The notes beneath the pieces were generated by a model. The model was not told the DNA's origin. It saw only the letters and a program-made list of their open reading frames with translations, and searched no databases. A DNA stretch of 35,056 nt, from NCBI GenBank assembly GCA_028726625.1, contig JAQYPT010000065.1, positions 1-35,056 of the forward strand, read 5' to 3'. Shown piece after piece: positions 16,266 to 24,364 of the stretch. The translations under genes were made by a program, and so were the position numbers. This DNA comes from Prevotellaceae bacterium (GTDB taxonomy: Bacteria; Bacteroidota; Bacteroidia; Bacteroidales; Bacteroidaceae). The first letter of the stretch is position 1. Every line of letters begins with the position of its first letter.

Positions 16266-16466
16266 CTACCGCCCCGCTTTTCGTTTTTTGTAGACCACGG
16301 GGTCGTCCGTGACTTCATCACTTCTTACCCTCACTTGTGTCATGAGGCCCATCTCGTCGCCCACCTTTAAAACGACAACAAACGCTCTTTGACGGGCATG
16401 GTGATACTCAAGAGCAGCTTGTAGGCTGTATAGGTGTGGAGATTCTGACCGAAAAAAAACTAAAAA
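16266..16466 (-). pseudogene. Headless open frame of 66 codons, possible gene remnant
   Basis: On the minus strand an uninterrupted frame runs from just after a TGA (16469-16467) to a TAG at 16268-16266. Its product looks protein-like in composition, with segments such as LYSLQAALEYHHARQRA, VVLKVGDEMGLMTQVRVR and DDPVVYKKRK. It has no ATG near its beginning and no visible promoter. It converges on the RecD-like gene. I do not recognise the family. It may be the 3' end of a gene that lost its front, or chance. Confidence 0.3.
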
Positions 16467-16502
16467 TCATGACAAAAGCACACGTTTCTGCATTTTTATT
16501 AG

Positions 16503-16510
16503 TATATTTG
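16503..16510 (+). promoter_or_regulatory. -7 box for ferritin
   Basis: TATATTTG matches TAnnTTTG, about 33 nt before the ferritin ATG. No good -33 box is present at the expected spacing, which may mean activator dependence. Confidence 0.5.
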
Positions 16511-16543
16511 CATATAGAATGTTTCACTAAAATATTATAGAAT

Positions 16544-17029
16544 ATGATTTCAAACACATTGCAAGATGCTTTCAACAAACAGATTGTTGAAGAGATTTTT
16601 TCAGCTAATTTATATCTTTCCATGTCTTTCTACTTAGAGAAAGAGGGTTTTGACGGTTTTTCAAACTGGATGAAAAGACAGTCGGAAGAGGAAATGGATC
16701 ATGCCTACCAGATGGCAAGCTACATCATCAAACGTGGCGGTGAGGCCATCATCAATCAGATTCCGGCTGTGAAGCAGACATGGACTAGTCCGCTGGATGC
16801 CTTCGAAGACGCTTACAAGCACGAGTGCCACATCAGCCACTTGATTGACAAGTTGCTCGCCAAGGCTGTAGAAGAGAATGATAATGCTACCCAGGATTTC
16901 CTCTGGCAGTTTGTACGCGAGCAGGTAGAGGAAGAAGCTACCGCCAGCGGTATTGTGGACCGTATCAAGCGTATGGGCGACACGGCTATCTTCAACCTTG
17001 ACCAGCAATATGGCTCACGCGTGAAGTAG
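16544..17029 (+). CDS. ftnA: Non-haem ferritin
   Basis: A 161-aa bacterial ferritin that oxidises and stores iron in a 24-subunit shell. All ferroxidase residues align with Escherichia coli FtnA numbering: Glu17, Glu50 and His53 (EEEMDHA), Glu94, Gln127 and Glu130. The length is typical. It has its own -7 box and a clear terminator 26 bp after the stop, so it is probably monocistronic. Together with AhpC/AhpF elsewhere in the window it forms part of the oxidative and iron stress defence, though the loci are not linked. Confidence 0.97.
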   Translation: MISNTLQDAFNKQIVEEIFSANLYLSMSFYLEKEGFDGFSNWMKRQSEEEMDHAYQMASYIIKRGGEAIINQIPAVKQTWTSPLDAFEDAYKHECHISHLIDKLLAKAVEENDNATQDFLWQFVREQVEEEATASGIVDRIKRMGDTAIFNLDQQYGSRVK

Positions 17030-17054
17030 ACCCTGCACATGTAATGTAACAAAG

Positions 17055-17096
17055 AAGAGATTATCAGCCCTACAGGGGGAAGATAATCTCTTTTTC
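17055..17096 (+). terminator. Terminator of the ferritin gene
   Basis: AAGAGATTATC (17055-17065) pairs with GATAATCTCTT (17082-17092). A small inner CCC/GGG stem lies in the loop, and the sequence runs into a T-tract. Confidence 0.85.
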
Positions 17097-17157
17097 CGTC
17101 ACTTGGCTGTGGATTAGCAAGCCACACCAACAGCACGAAAAGCAAAATCACCAACGA

Positions 17158-18189
17158 ATGAAGAAAGAAAACGACATGGGAAGCAGCCTGTTCACACTGG
17201 CCTTGCTGCGCTGGTTCAGCGAGAATGGGCGCAGCATGCCATGGCGTGAGACAACCGACCCATACGCCATCTGGATTAGTGAGGTGATTTTGCAGCAGAC
17301 GCGCATACAGCAAGGCTGGGCCTACTGGGAGCGTTTCATGGCTCGTTTCCCGAAAGTTGAAGATTTGGCAGCGGCTTCTGAGGACGAGGTGCTGCGGCTA
17401 TGGCAGGGGCTGGGCTACTACAGCAGGGCGCGAAACCTGCACCATGCAGCCAAACAAGTGGTGGAGTTGGGACATTTTCCCAACACGATGGAAGGACTGA
17501 AGGCCCTGAAAGGCGTGGGCGACTATACGGCCGCAGCCATTGGATCGATAGCCTTCGGACTACCGGTGGCGGTAGTTGACGGAAACGTGTATCGGGTGTT
17601 GGCACGTCATTACGGCATCTATACACCCATCAACACCACCGAAGGAAAAAAAGAATTTGCCGCTTTGGCACAATCGTTGTTGCCCGCAGCTGAACCATCG
17701 GCCTACAACCAGGCCATCATGGACTTCGGTGCGATACAGTGTACACCCACATCGCCTCGCTGCTTGATATGTCCTTTGACGGACTCCTGCATTGCTTTGC
17801 GGACAGGTAAGGTTGATGAACTGCCCATCAAACTGAAAACTTTGAAAATTAAGACGCGCAAATTGGTATATGTGTATGTGCGTTGGCAAGGAAAAACAGC
17901 CATTCATCGCCGAGCGGCCGGTGACATTTGGCAGGGCTTATGGGAACCGTTGCTCTATGAAAACGAAGAACTGCCCGACTTCCCCGGACAGCTTTTGTTG
18001 CTGAAAAAAGGTGTGAAGCACGTGCTGACGCACCGCATCTTGCAGGCTGACTTTTATCTTTTGGAAGCCAATGAACAACCGGCATTGCCCGATGACTACA
18101 TCTGGGTGGAAGAAAGTGAACTGGACCAATATGCCTTGCCACGCCTCATCGAACTACTATTGGAATCTCTTCCAAACAGCAATACGTAA
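17158..18189 (+). CDS. mutY: A/G-specific adenine glycosylase
   Basis: MutY, 343 aa, removes adenine mispaired with 8-oxoguanine. The catalytic Glu42 lies in ISEVILQQTR, the helix-hairpin-helix is LKALKGVGDYTAAAIGSIAFG, and the catalytic Asp141 is in VVDGNVYRVLAR. The iron-sulfur cluster ligands Cys195, Cys202, Cys205 and Cys211 have the family spacing. The C-terminal NUDIX-like recognition domain (GDIWQGLWEPLL) is present. An internal ATG at 17176 is a possible alternative start. The stop codon abuts that of the convergent lipoprotein gene with no spacer. Confidence 0.96.
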   Translation: MKKENDMGSSLFTLALLRWFSENGRSMPWRETTDPYAIWISEVILQQTRIQQGWAYWERFMARFPKVEDLAAASEDEVLRLWQGLGYYSRARNLHHAAKQVVELGHFPNTMEGLKALKGVGDYTAAAIGSIAFGLPVAVVDGNVYRVLARHYGIYTPINTTEGKKEFAALAQSLLPAAEPSAYNQAIMDFGAIQCTPTSPRCLICPLTDSCIALRTGKVDELPIKLKTLKIKTRKLVYVYVRWQGKTAIHRRAAGDIWQGLWEPLLYENEELPDFPGQLLLLKKGVKHVLTHRILQADFYLLEANEQPALPDDYIWVEESELDQYALPRLIELLLESLPNSNT

Positions 18190-18600
18190 TCATGAAGCCG
18201 CAACAGCAGTATCCATCTTGATTTCTTCTACCTGTTTAACAAGTTTTGTACTGTCTTTTCCCATCACAAAAACAATGCGGACCACGCGGCCATACTCTGC
18301 GCTACCCTTCACCTTCAATGGCCGCTTCTTACCAAAGAGCATAGTGTCGCGGTGTGAAGGGTAAGAGATGAGCTGGAGTTTATCGCGAGTAGAGCCTTCA
18401 CCGATGATGAAAATGTCCACACTGTCTTTTGCTTTCGACATTTTTTCTTTTTGCTGTTGCTTCAAAACGGCTGTGTCGATTGGTTCGAAGACCTCGGCTG
18501 CGACAGTGTCACCCAATTCTTGTGAAGGCGCAAACTTGCAAGAAGCGGAGAATCCTAAGATGAATAGGAAGATGGGGAAAAAGAGCAATAGTTTTTTCAT
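18190..18600 (-). CDS. Small putative lipoprotein of unknown function
   Basis: A 136-aa protein with an N-terminal signal (MKKLLLFFPIFLFILGFSASC) whose Cys follows Ser-Ala-Ser, a plausible though not ideal lipobox. The mature part is polar, with a Lys/Gln-rich helix (TAVLKQQQKEKMSKAKDS) followed by a beta-rich stretch. I do not recognise the family. The ATG at 18600 gives the signal peptide; the ORF extends to 18627 only by chance. It is read from its own -7 box, and its stop directly touches that of mutY. Confidence 0.8.
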   Translation of the reverse strand: MKKLLLFFPIFLFILGFSASCKFAPSQELGDTVAAEVFEPIDTAVLKQQQKEKMSKAKDSVDIFIIGEGSTRDKLQLISYPSHRDTMLFGKKRPLKVKGSAEYGRVVRIVFVMGKDSTKLVKQVEEIKMDTAVAAS

Positions 18601-18656
18601 TATATAAGAACGTGCAGGATAGAACATTTGTCAGCATCCGCAAACGAGAACAAACG

Positions 18657-18664
18657 CAAAGATA
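18657..18664 (-). promoter_or_regulatory. -7 box for the small lipoprotein gene
   Basis: On the minus strand the sequence is TATCTTTG. The expected -33 position falls inside the terminator stem of the upstream operon and has no TTTG. Confidence 0.45.
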
Positions 18665-18670
18665 AAAAAT

Positions 18671-18702
18671 AAATCCCGGATTCGATGGAGAATCCGGGAT
18701 TT
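18671..18702 (-). terminator. Terminator of the 3-keto-glycoside-type operon
   Basis: A perfect 13-bp stem (AAATCCCGGATTC with GAATCCGGGATTT, loop 6 nt) is followed on the minus strand by ATTTTTTATC. It lies 24 bp after the stop of the last operon gene. Confidence 0.9.
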
Positions 18703-18725
18703 TATTGGATACATAACCAATTAGG

Positions 18726-19649
18726 TTATTGCTTTATATAAGTTCTCTTGACAAATGGGGCTTTTTGAATGTATCGAGCGCAAAGTCTGACACCCTCCAT
18801 GATGTTCATTCCGCCCTCCGTTCCTTCCATTTCGACAACGAAATCTTGCAAACCGGCCTTGTCAGCGTATTTAAAGATGCCGTCAAAGCCTACCATGCCG
18901 CTCTCTCCTAGCACATACTTGTCTTTGATGTGGAGCATCTTAAAACGTCCAGGATGTTTTCGGAACCACTCAGTAGGACTTTGCTGCGCCATCATGGCCC
19001 AATACACGTCCATTTGGAAGAACACGTATTCGGGGTTGGTGTGGCTCACAAAGTATTCGTACCAGTCCTTCCCTTCCACCTTAGCGAACTCGTGTGAATG
19101 GCTGTGATAGCCATAAAGAAGTCCTGCAGCTTTACACTTTTTGCCAATTGCGTTGTGATAGTCACAAAGTATCTGAGCATCTTTGAGTGTTTTTGGAACA
19201 GATGCCCATGGCGTTACGATATACTTCATGCCCGCAGCCTTGTGCGCCTTGATTGCTTCGTCCCACCACTTCAACGCTTCTGCGAAATCATGATTCTTCA
19301 ACTCTTGATCACTCAATGCACGAGTCGTATGTGAAGAAATGGGCTTGAGACCTGCTGCCTCAACATCTTTACGATATTGTTCGGGAGACACGCCATAGAA
19401 CTTACCGTCACCATAGTTAGCTGCTTCAACACCTGTATAACCCATAACCTTAAGACGTTTGAACACGTCAACATGGTTTTTGGCATACTTATCGGCGTCA
19501 CCGATTACCTCACGAATGGAATAAAGCTGCAAAGCCATTTCTTTCTGAGGCAACATTCGACGCTGCATTCGGCCACGACGTTGTGCGAAAGTGGTGGTAC
19601 TGCCAAGGAGCATCAAGGCAATGAGCGATAAAACTAGCTTGTTTTTCAT
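18726..19649 (-). CDS. Exported sugar phosphate isomerase/epimerase-like TIM barrel protein
   Basis: A 307-aa protein of the xylose isomerase-like TIM barrel family. It has a signal peptide (MKNKLVLSLIALMLLGSTTTFAQ), so it works in the periplasm. Candidate metal and substrate residues are in GYHSHSHEF, FFQMDVYWAMM, MLHIKDKY and FVVEMEG, the usual Glu/Asp/His/Glu arrangement. Homologues with this signal-peptide layout lie next to DUF1080 and Gfo/Idh/MocA genes in Bacteroidota loci for 3-keto sugars, where they are thought to interconvert keto-sugar intermediates. It is the last of five co-directional genes, 12 bp after the DUF1080 lipoprotein gene, and is followed by a strong terminator. The exact substrate is not deducible. 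Confidence 0.88.
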   Translation of the reverse strand: MKNKLVLSLIALMLLGSTTTFAQRRGRMQRRMLPQKEMALQLYSIREVIGDADKYAKNHVDVFKRLKVMGYTGVEAANYGDGKFYGVSPEQYRKDVEAAGLKPISSHTTRALSDQELKNHDFAEALKWWDEAIKAHKAAGMKYIVTPWASVPKTLKDAQILCDYHNAIGKKCKAAGLLYGYHSHSHEFAKVEGKDWYEYFVSHTNPEYVFFQMDVYWAMMAQQSPTEWFRKHPGRFKMLHIKDKYVLGESGMVGFDGIFKYADKAGLQDFVVEMEGTEGGMNIMEGVRLCARYIQKAPFVKRTYIKQ

Positions 19650-19661
19650 GTCGCTTTTGAT

Positions 19662-20549
19662 TTAGTCTGTAATCTTAATGCGTACATTACGATACCAAAC
19701 ATCGTCTCCGTGGTCTTGGAAGCCGATATAACCTTCATGCTTGTCACCACCCATATTCTTCAGAAGCTTGTAAGCAATGGGGAATTCACCATCCTCTTTG
19801 AACTTGCTGTTCTTCAACATTTCGTTCCATTTTGGTGTCCACAAGTGGTATTCCACCACGTTTTCACCATTCTGAGCGTGGATGACTGTACCCTTGAAGA
19901 CAGTGATTTTACCCTTGTTCCACTCACCAAATGGTTTTGCATTCTGTGGTTTTGCAGGGATCATGTCGTACAAGGAAGCCGACTGACGGTTGCCGTCGAC
20001 ACCAAGTTTGGCATCTTCGTGGTTGGCATTGTCAAGTACTTGATACTCTGAAGCCGACTGCCAGATAGGAAGATATTCGTCCTTGCCGTCAACATTCGTC
20101 GTAACTTCTTGTGCCAAATAGAACACACCAGAGTTACCACCCTTTGATATTTTGTATTCAAACTCAAGTTCAAAGTTCTTAAACTTATGTGCGAAGATGA
20201 GGTCTCCTCCACCTTCCATCTGTGCTTCACCTGTGCCTGAACCTGTCAAGTGGATAGCACCGTCTTCTACATTCCAGCTTTCAGGAGCCGAATCCATGCC
20301 GTATCCGCGCCAACCATTCAAAGTTTTGCCATCAAACAACGTGATGAAGCCATCCTTGTCTACGGCATATTGGCTCAAATCGACGTTCTGCTTGTCAGCT
20401 ACTTTAAAGTCTAATGCACCGGCAGCAACAGCTGTGGAATCGGCATTGCCGCAGCATTGCTTGCATCCACAATTACACTTTTTATTATTGCCACAAGATA
20501 TGAATAGCAAAGAAGCTATTGCTAATGTTGATAATGTGTATTTCATCAT
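19662..20549 (-). CDS. DUF1080 (3-keto-disaccharide hydrolase family) lipoprotein with Cys-rich N-terminus
   Basis: A 295-aa outer-envelope lipoprotein: signal peptide with lipobox LFISC (lipidated Cys19). The domain from about residue 65 onward is DUF1080 (Pfam 3-keto-disaccharide hydrolase), with ITLFDGKTLNGWRGYG, DLIFAHKFKNFELEFEY, GGNSGVFYLAQE, SEYQVLDNANHEDAK, SLYDMIPAKPQNAKP and IGFQDHGDDVWYRN. The family cleaves glycosides that have first been oxidised at C3. Directly after the lipidated Cys lies an unusual cluster (Cys25, 27, 29, 32, 33) that could bind a metal or be a disulfide-rich tether. It is paralogous to the next gene upstream. A second ATG two codons in (20546) is an equally good start. 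Confidence 0.92.
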   Translation of the reverse strand: MMKYTLSTLAIASLLFISCGNNKKCNCGCKQCCGNADSTAVAAGALDFKVADKQNVDLSQYAVDKDGFITLFDGKTLNGWRGYGMDSAPESWNVEDGAIHLTGSGTGEAQMEGGGDLIFAHKFKNFELEFEYKISKGGNSGVFYLAQEVTTNVDGKDEYLPIWQSASEYQVLDNANHEDAKLGVDGNRQSASLYDMIPAKPQNAKPFGEWNKGKITVFKGTVIHAQNGENVVEYHLWTPKWNEMLKNSKFKEDGEFPIAYKLLKNMGGDKHEGYIGFQDHGDDVWYRNVRIKITD

Positions 20550-20568
20550 TCTGTATTTTAATTGGTTA

Positions 20569-21411
20569 TTATAATTCTTTCACACGAATGTTACGGAACC
20601 AAACATCGTTTCCGTGGTCTTGCACACCAATCAATCCTTCACGGTTAGGACCTCCACAGTCGTTGAGGAACCTGAAAGCAATGGGCCATGCCTTTTCACT
20701 AAACTTGCTCTTCTGCAAGAGTTCGTTCCATTCGGGTGTCCACAACTTGTACTGCAATACCTGAACGCCGTTTTGGAAATGCGTAACTGTACCGTTCAAT
20801 ACACGGATTTTTACATGGTTCCACTGTCCATAAGGTTTTGCATTCTGTGGTTTAGCAGGAATCATGTCGTAAAGCGATGAAGATTTACGATTGCCATCTA
20901 CGCCCAATTTTGCGTCTGGATGGTTCTCATTATCGAGAACTTGGTACTCGGGACAGGAGATATAAATAGGTTGCAACTCACCCTTCTCATTGACAGTTTC
21001 TTGTGCCAAGTAGAAAATTCCAGAGTTAGCTCCCTTTCCAACCTTCCATTCCATGTCCAATTCAAAGTTCTTAAACTTGTGTGCAAACACCAAGTCGCCA
21101 CCTTCTTTGCCTTTAGACTCAGGACTCTCGTTGCCGATAAAGTGAATGGTACCATTATCAACAACCCAGCGTGAAGGCACGTAGGTCTTGCCATAGCCAC
21201 GCCAACCCCTCAACGTTTTGCCGTCAAAGATATTGATAAAGCCTTTTTTGTCGACCTTGAAAGTATGCTTTTCCCACTTCTCGGGGCCTTGAAAGCCTTG
21301 CGAGAAATACAATGTAACTGCTCCTTTGTTGGCATAGTTTGATTTTGGTGTTGCCGCCGAAGCGTTCAACACCAAAAAGCACCATGCAACAGTAAATAAC
21401 AAATGTTTCAT
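20569..21411 (-). CDS. DUF1080 (3-keto-disaccharide hydrolase family) periplasmic protein
   Basis: A 280-aa paralogue of the downstream gene. It has an ordinary signal peptide (MKHLLFTVAWCFLVLNASA) rather than a lipobox, so it should be soluble in the periplasm. The same blocks are present: FINIFDGKTLRGWRGYG, DLVFAHKFKNFELDMEW, ANSGIFYLAQE, EYQVLDNENHPDAK, SLYDMIPAKPQNAKP and VQDHGNDVWFRN. One soluble and one membrane-tethered copy in the same operon may serve different anomers or different compartments of the envelope. Spacing to both neighbours is about 20 bp, indicating one transcript. Confidence 0.93.
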   Translation of the reverse strand: MKHLLFTVAWCFLVLNASAATPKSNYANKGAVTLYFSQGFQGPEKWEKHTFKVDKKGFINIFDGKTLRGWRGYGKTYVPSRWVVDNGTIHFIGNESPESKGKEGGDLVFAHKFKNFELDMEWKVGKGANSGIFYLAQETVNEKGELQPIYISCPEYQVLDNENHPDAKLGVDGNRKSSSLYDMIPAKPQNAKPYGQWNHVKIRVLNGTVTHFQNGVQVLQYKLWTPEWNELLQKSKFSEKAWPIAFRFLNDCGGPNREGLIGVQDHGNDVWFRNIRVKEL

Positions 21412-21428
21412 GTTTGATCTTCTTTCTT

Positions 21429-22913
21429 TTATACGTTAGGTATTTCAGGAAGTTTCCAACCCTCGCGATATACTGGTTTGATGAGGCGTGCAGCCCATTC
21501 GTTAGCATTAACTGGGTTGGTGTATGTACGGTCGAATGTTGGATGACCGTCATGAATTTCAAACTTATCCTCTATGACACTACGCAAAGTTGCATTTGCC
21601 GGGATGTTGGTGAAGCGCATGTTCCTTGCGTCATACTTCAGCCACTGACCAAGGTCTTGCAGACGAACAGCTGTACAACCCAAGACGATTGCCTCGTTCA
21701 TCGGAGCAGAGAACTTGAAATCTGACTCGCTCGGAATACGGTTTTCTGGACTTTCTTTACAAGCTCTGATCCAGTCTTGCTGGTGATTATCGTTCTTAAC
21801 GATACGGTTTAGTTCGGGTACAACCGGCTTTCTGCCAGACAACAAGTAAGGCTCATAGCCGTAACACTCGGCAACCATTGTATCTTTTGAACCGTAGAAG
21901 ATACAGCAACCGTCAGTCTTTAGCTTCTTACCTTGAGGCATTCCATCTGGATATTGTGGGATAAGGCCACCATCATACCATGCCAACTCAACCTCTGGGA
22001 GAGACAATTTAGGCATGTTGTCACGAGCAGCAAAGCGATAAGTAATCTTTTCGGCAGACGGACAAGAGTCGGTCATCAACATGGTTGAACTGCCAATCAA
22101 TTCAGCAGGGGCGCCAAGGTTCAATCCCTTGAAGGCAACCTGCAGGATATGGTTAGCCATATCACCTAAGGCACCTGATCCAAAGTCCCACCATCCACGG
22201 AAGTTCCATGGTGTATAGGCTGCATTGAAATCGCGGTATTTTGCCGGACCGATAAAGGCATCCCAGTTCATCGTCGAAGGAATAGCCATCTTCTCTGTAG
22301 GAGTTGGCATGCCTTGTGGCCAGATAGGACGGTTTGTAAAGGCCTCAATGCGCCTTACCTCACCAATTTCACCGTTCCAAAGCCAATTCAATGCCTGACG
22401 GGCACCACTACTGGAAGCACCTTGGTTACCCATCTGAGTTGCCACCTTATATTTCTTTGCGAGCGCAGCCAGTAAGCGCGATTCGTAAGGATAGAGTGTC
22501 ATTGGCTTCTCTACATACACGTGTTTGCCTGCTATAATGGCATCGGCGCAAATAATGGCGTGTGTATGGTCGGCCGTTGCACACATCACAGCATCTGCAC
22601 TTTTAAGCATTTCGTCGAACATCTTACGATAATCGTTATAGCGCTTTGCCTTTGGATACTTGTCAAAGACATGCTTAGCATACTTCCAGTCGACATCACA
22701 AAGACCAATGATGTTCTCTGTTTCCATTGCACTGAGGTCAGCGGCACCACGTCCGCCGATACCTACACCAAGAATATTCAGTTTGTCACTTGGTGATTTC
22801 TTACCGCGGGCCTTACCCAACACCGTGTTAGGTACGATGTTAGGAGCCACGATCATTCCTGCCAATGCGGCGCTTCCTCTCTTGAGAAAGTCTCTTCTTG
22901 AAATGTCTGCCAT
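21429..22913 (-). CDS. Tat-exported Gfo/Idh/MocA family oxidoreductase
   Basis: A 494-aa NAD(P)-dependent oxidoreductase. It begins with a twin-arginine signal (SRRDFLKRGSAALAGMIVAP), so it is exported already folded with its cofactor. The Rossmann motif is NILGVGIGGRGAADL, and the family EKP motif appears as YVEKPMTLYP. The C-terminal part matches the GFO/IDH/MocA alpha/beta domain. In this context it is the candidate that oxidises a glycoside at C3 in the periplasm, supplying the DUF1080 hydrolases. How the reduced cofactor is recycled outside the cytoplasm is not evident from the locus. Confidence 0.93.
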   Translation of the reverse strand: MADISRRDFLKRGSAALAGMIVAPNIVPNTVLGKARGKKSPSDKLNILGVGIGGRGAADLSAMETENIIGLCDVDWKYAKHVFDKYPKAKRYNDYRKMFDEMLKSADAVMCATADHTHAIICADAIIAGKHVYVEKPMTLYPYESRLLAALAKKYKVATQMGNQGASSSGARQALNWLWNGEIGEVRRIEAFTNRPIWPQGMPTPTEKMAIPSTMNWDAFIGPAKYRDFNAAYTPWNFRGWWDFGSGALGDMANHILQVAFKGLNLGAPAELIGSSTMLMTDSCPSAEKITYRFAARDNMPKLSLPEVELAWYDGGLIPQYPDGMPQGKKLKTDGCCIFYGSKDTMVAECYGYEPYLLSGRKPVVPELNRIVKNDNHQQDWIRACKESPENRIPSESDFKFSAPMNEAIVLGCTAVRLQDLGQWLKYDARNMRFTNIPANATLRSVIEDKFEIHDGHPTFDRTYTNPVNANEWAARLIKPVYREGWKLPEIPNV

Positions 22914-22954
22914 AATTGTTTGGTTGGTTAATATAAATATAAAATTTAAGTTGG

Positions 22955-24031
22955 TTAAACTTCTGAGTTATTAGGTAACAGTCCATACCCATCGGTCATG
23001 TGCCTTCTACGGTATCTAATTTGTTCCAATGTCTTCAGATTTCCGATGGCTGGAAGGTCGTGCTTGGCTGCATCGTCCAGACAGTCCCAAGCGAATTTAG
23101 ATGCGGTAGCCGAATCTTTGAAGGTGGGTAGATGTGAATCACGCACCCCTGTTTCTATCGAGTTGGCCATGCGCTCAATGAGCAAGTCTAAGTTCTTGCC
23201 ACCGAAAGGTTTTTCAATATGCAGTGTTTCGTTCACCCCTCGCACGTCAACAACTGCCGTTTGGAAGTCGTGCGTCATGTGAGCAATACCTTTGGTTCCG
23301 ATAATGTCTATATAAGAGTTGTGTGTTTGATCCTTCGAAAGCTGTCCGTAGACAAAACCTTGCGTGATGTCAAACACGATACCGTTCTCAAAAGTGCCAT
23401 GCACCTGCAACCACCACGGGTCTTTGTAATTCCACATACGAATGCCCTGGGCGTGATAGGTCTTAAATTCGCTGTCGGCATACCACCGCGCTACATCCAC
23501 ATAATGCATACCACAGTCGTGAAAGCACGGTCCTTCCGACTCATGTCCCTCGCCCGGAGCCAAGCCCGGCGTCATGTGACATATTCGCAGAATGGCCAAT
23601 TCACCAATCTCTCCGCTGGCCACGATATCCTTCAACTCACTGTGATACCACGAATTGCGCAGATACATATTCACCGTACAGATGCCTTCGTAGTTTTCAG
23701 TCATCTGCACACAGGCAGCTTCTGCTTCTACAGTGTCAGCGATAGGTTTCTCTGCTATGATATGTTTTCCCTTGGCGACAGCTAAGGCAATACGATTTCT
23801 ACGATCACTCGCAAATGCGCTTAAAACGACGAGTTGTACGTCAGGGTCATTGAAAGCCACATCGCTATTGGTGATAACTTTTGAGCTTGGGGATAATTCA
23901 CGCGCCAATTTACAGCAGCTTTCATTAATATCACATATATAAACTACGTCATATCGGGTGCTGTTCTGAAACTCCTGAAGGTAAAACCTTCCCATTCGAC
24001 CGAACCCGATAATCGCAACTTTTATTTTCAT
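22955..24031 (-). CDS. Cytoplasmic Gfo/Idh/MocA family oxidoreductase
   Basis: A 358-aa oxidoreductase without a signal peptide. It begins with the NAD(P) motif VAIIGFGRMGRFYL, followed by IIAEKPIADT (EKP catalytic motif) and FHDCGMHYVDVARWY in the substrate domain, where the family's catalytic Asp and His sit. It resembles inositol or sugar dehydrogenases. It is the first gene of the operon and may reduce or reoxidise the 3-keto sugar after uptake. A -7 box lies about 50 nt upstream. No transporter or regulator gene accompanies the operon in this window. Confidence 0.92.
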   Translation of the reverse strand: MKIKVAIIGFGRMGRFYLQEFQNSTRYDVVYICDINESCCKLARELSPSSKVITNSDVAFNDPDVQLVVLSAFASDRRNRIALAVAKGKHIIAEKPIADTVEAEAACVQMTENYEGICTVNMYLRNSWYHSELKDIVASGEIGELAILRICHMTPGLAPGEGHESEGPCFHDCGMHYVDVARWYADSEFKTYHAQGIRMWNYKDPWWLQVHGTFENGIVFDITQGFVYGQLSKDQTHNSYIDIIGTKGIAHMTHDFQTAVVDVRGVNETLHIEKPFGGKNLDLLIERMANSIETGVRDSHLPTFKDSATASKFAWDCLDDAAKHDLPAIGNLKTLEQIRYRRRHMTDGYGLLPNNSEV

Positions 24032-24081
24032 CCGAAAAAATTACCTAAAGAATTTTGAGTTATTAAAAATTTAACTGTTTG

Positions 24082-24089
24082 CAAATATA
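24082..24089 (-). promoter_or_regulatory. -7 box for the five-gene Gfo/DUF1080 operon
   Basis: On the minus strand the sequence is TATATTTG. A start near 24075 gives a leader of about 43 nt. The -33 position lacks TTTG, so expression may need an activator. Confidence 0.5.
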
Positions 24090-24278
24090 GCTAAAAAAAT
24101 AACAGGAAAAGACAGTGTTTCTGCGAAAAAATAGTTAATATTTGCTATAGCACAAAACAAGGAAAGCAACAAACAATCACAGCTATCCCCCTGTGAGTGG
24201 GGCGATACGATTAGCTGCGGCTTTATTCTTTTGGGTGATATTTTCACAATCGCACCTATATAATTCATTTTTAATATT

Positions 24279-24286
24279 TATCTTTG
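24279..24286 (+). promoter_or_regulatory. -7 box for rsmA
   Basis: TATCTTTG lies about 79 nt before the rsmA ATG. It overlaps the upstream in-frame ATG at 24284 and so excludes that start. No TTTG is seen at the usual -33 distance. Confidence 0.55.
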
Positions 24287-24364
24287 TCCAGCAAAAAAAC
24301 ATGTATGACGGTGCAAACGCAGAGGGTTGCCATACCATGCATGCCTACTCAACATAACAGACCC

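Noticed and set aside
19662..21411. The two DUF1080 genes as a recent duplication or assembly artefact
   Set aside because: They share only family blocks, have different signal peptides and have diverged widely, so this is an old paralogous pair.
24177..24220. Bulged hairpin upstream of rsmA as a riboswitch
   Set aside because: It lies upstream of the rsmA -7 box and so is not in its leader; on the other strand it also lies upstream of the operon promoter.
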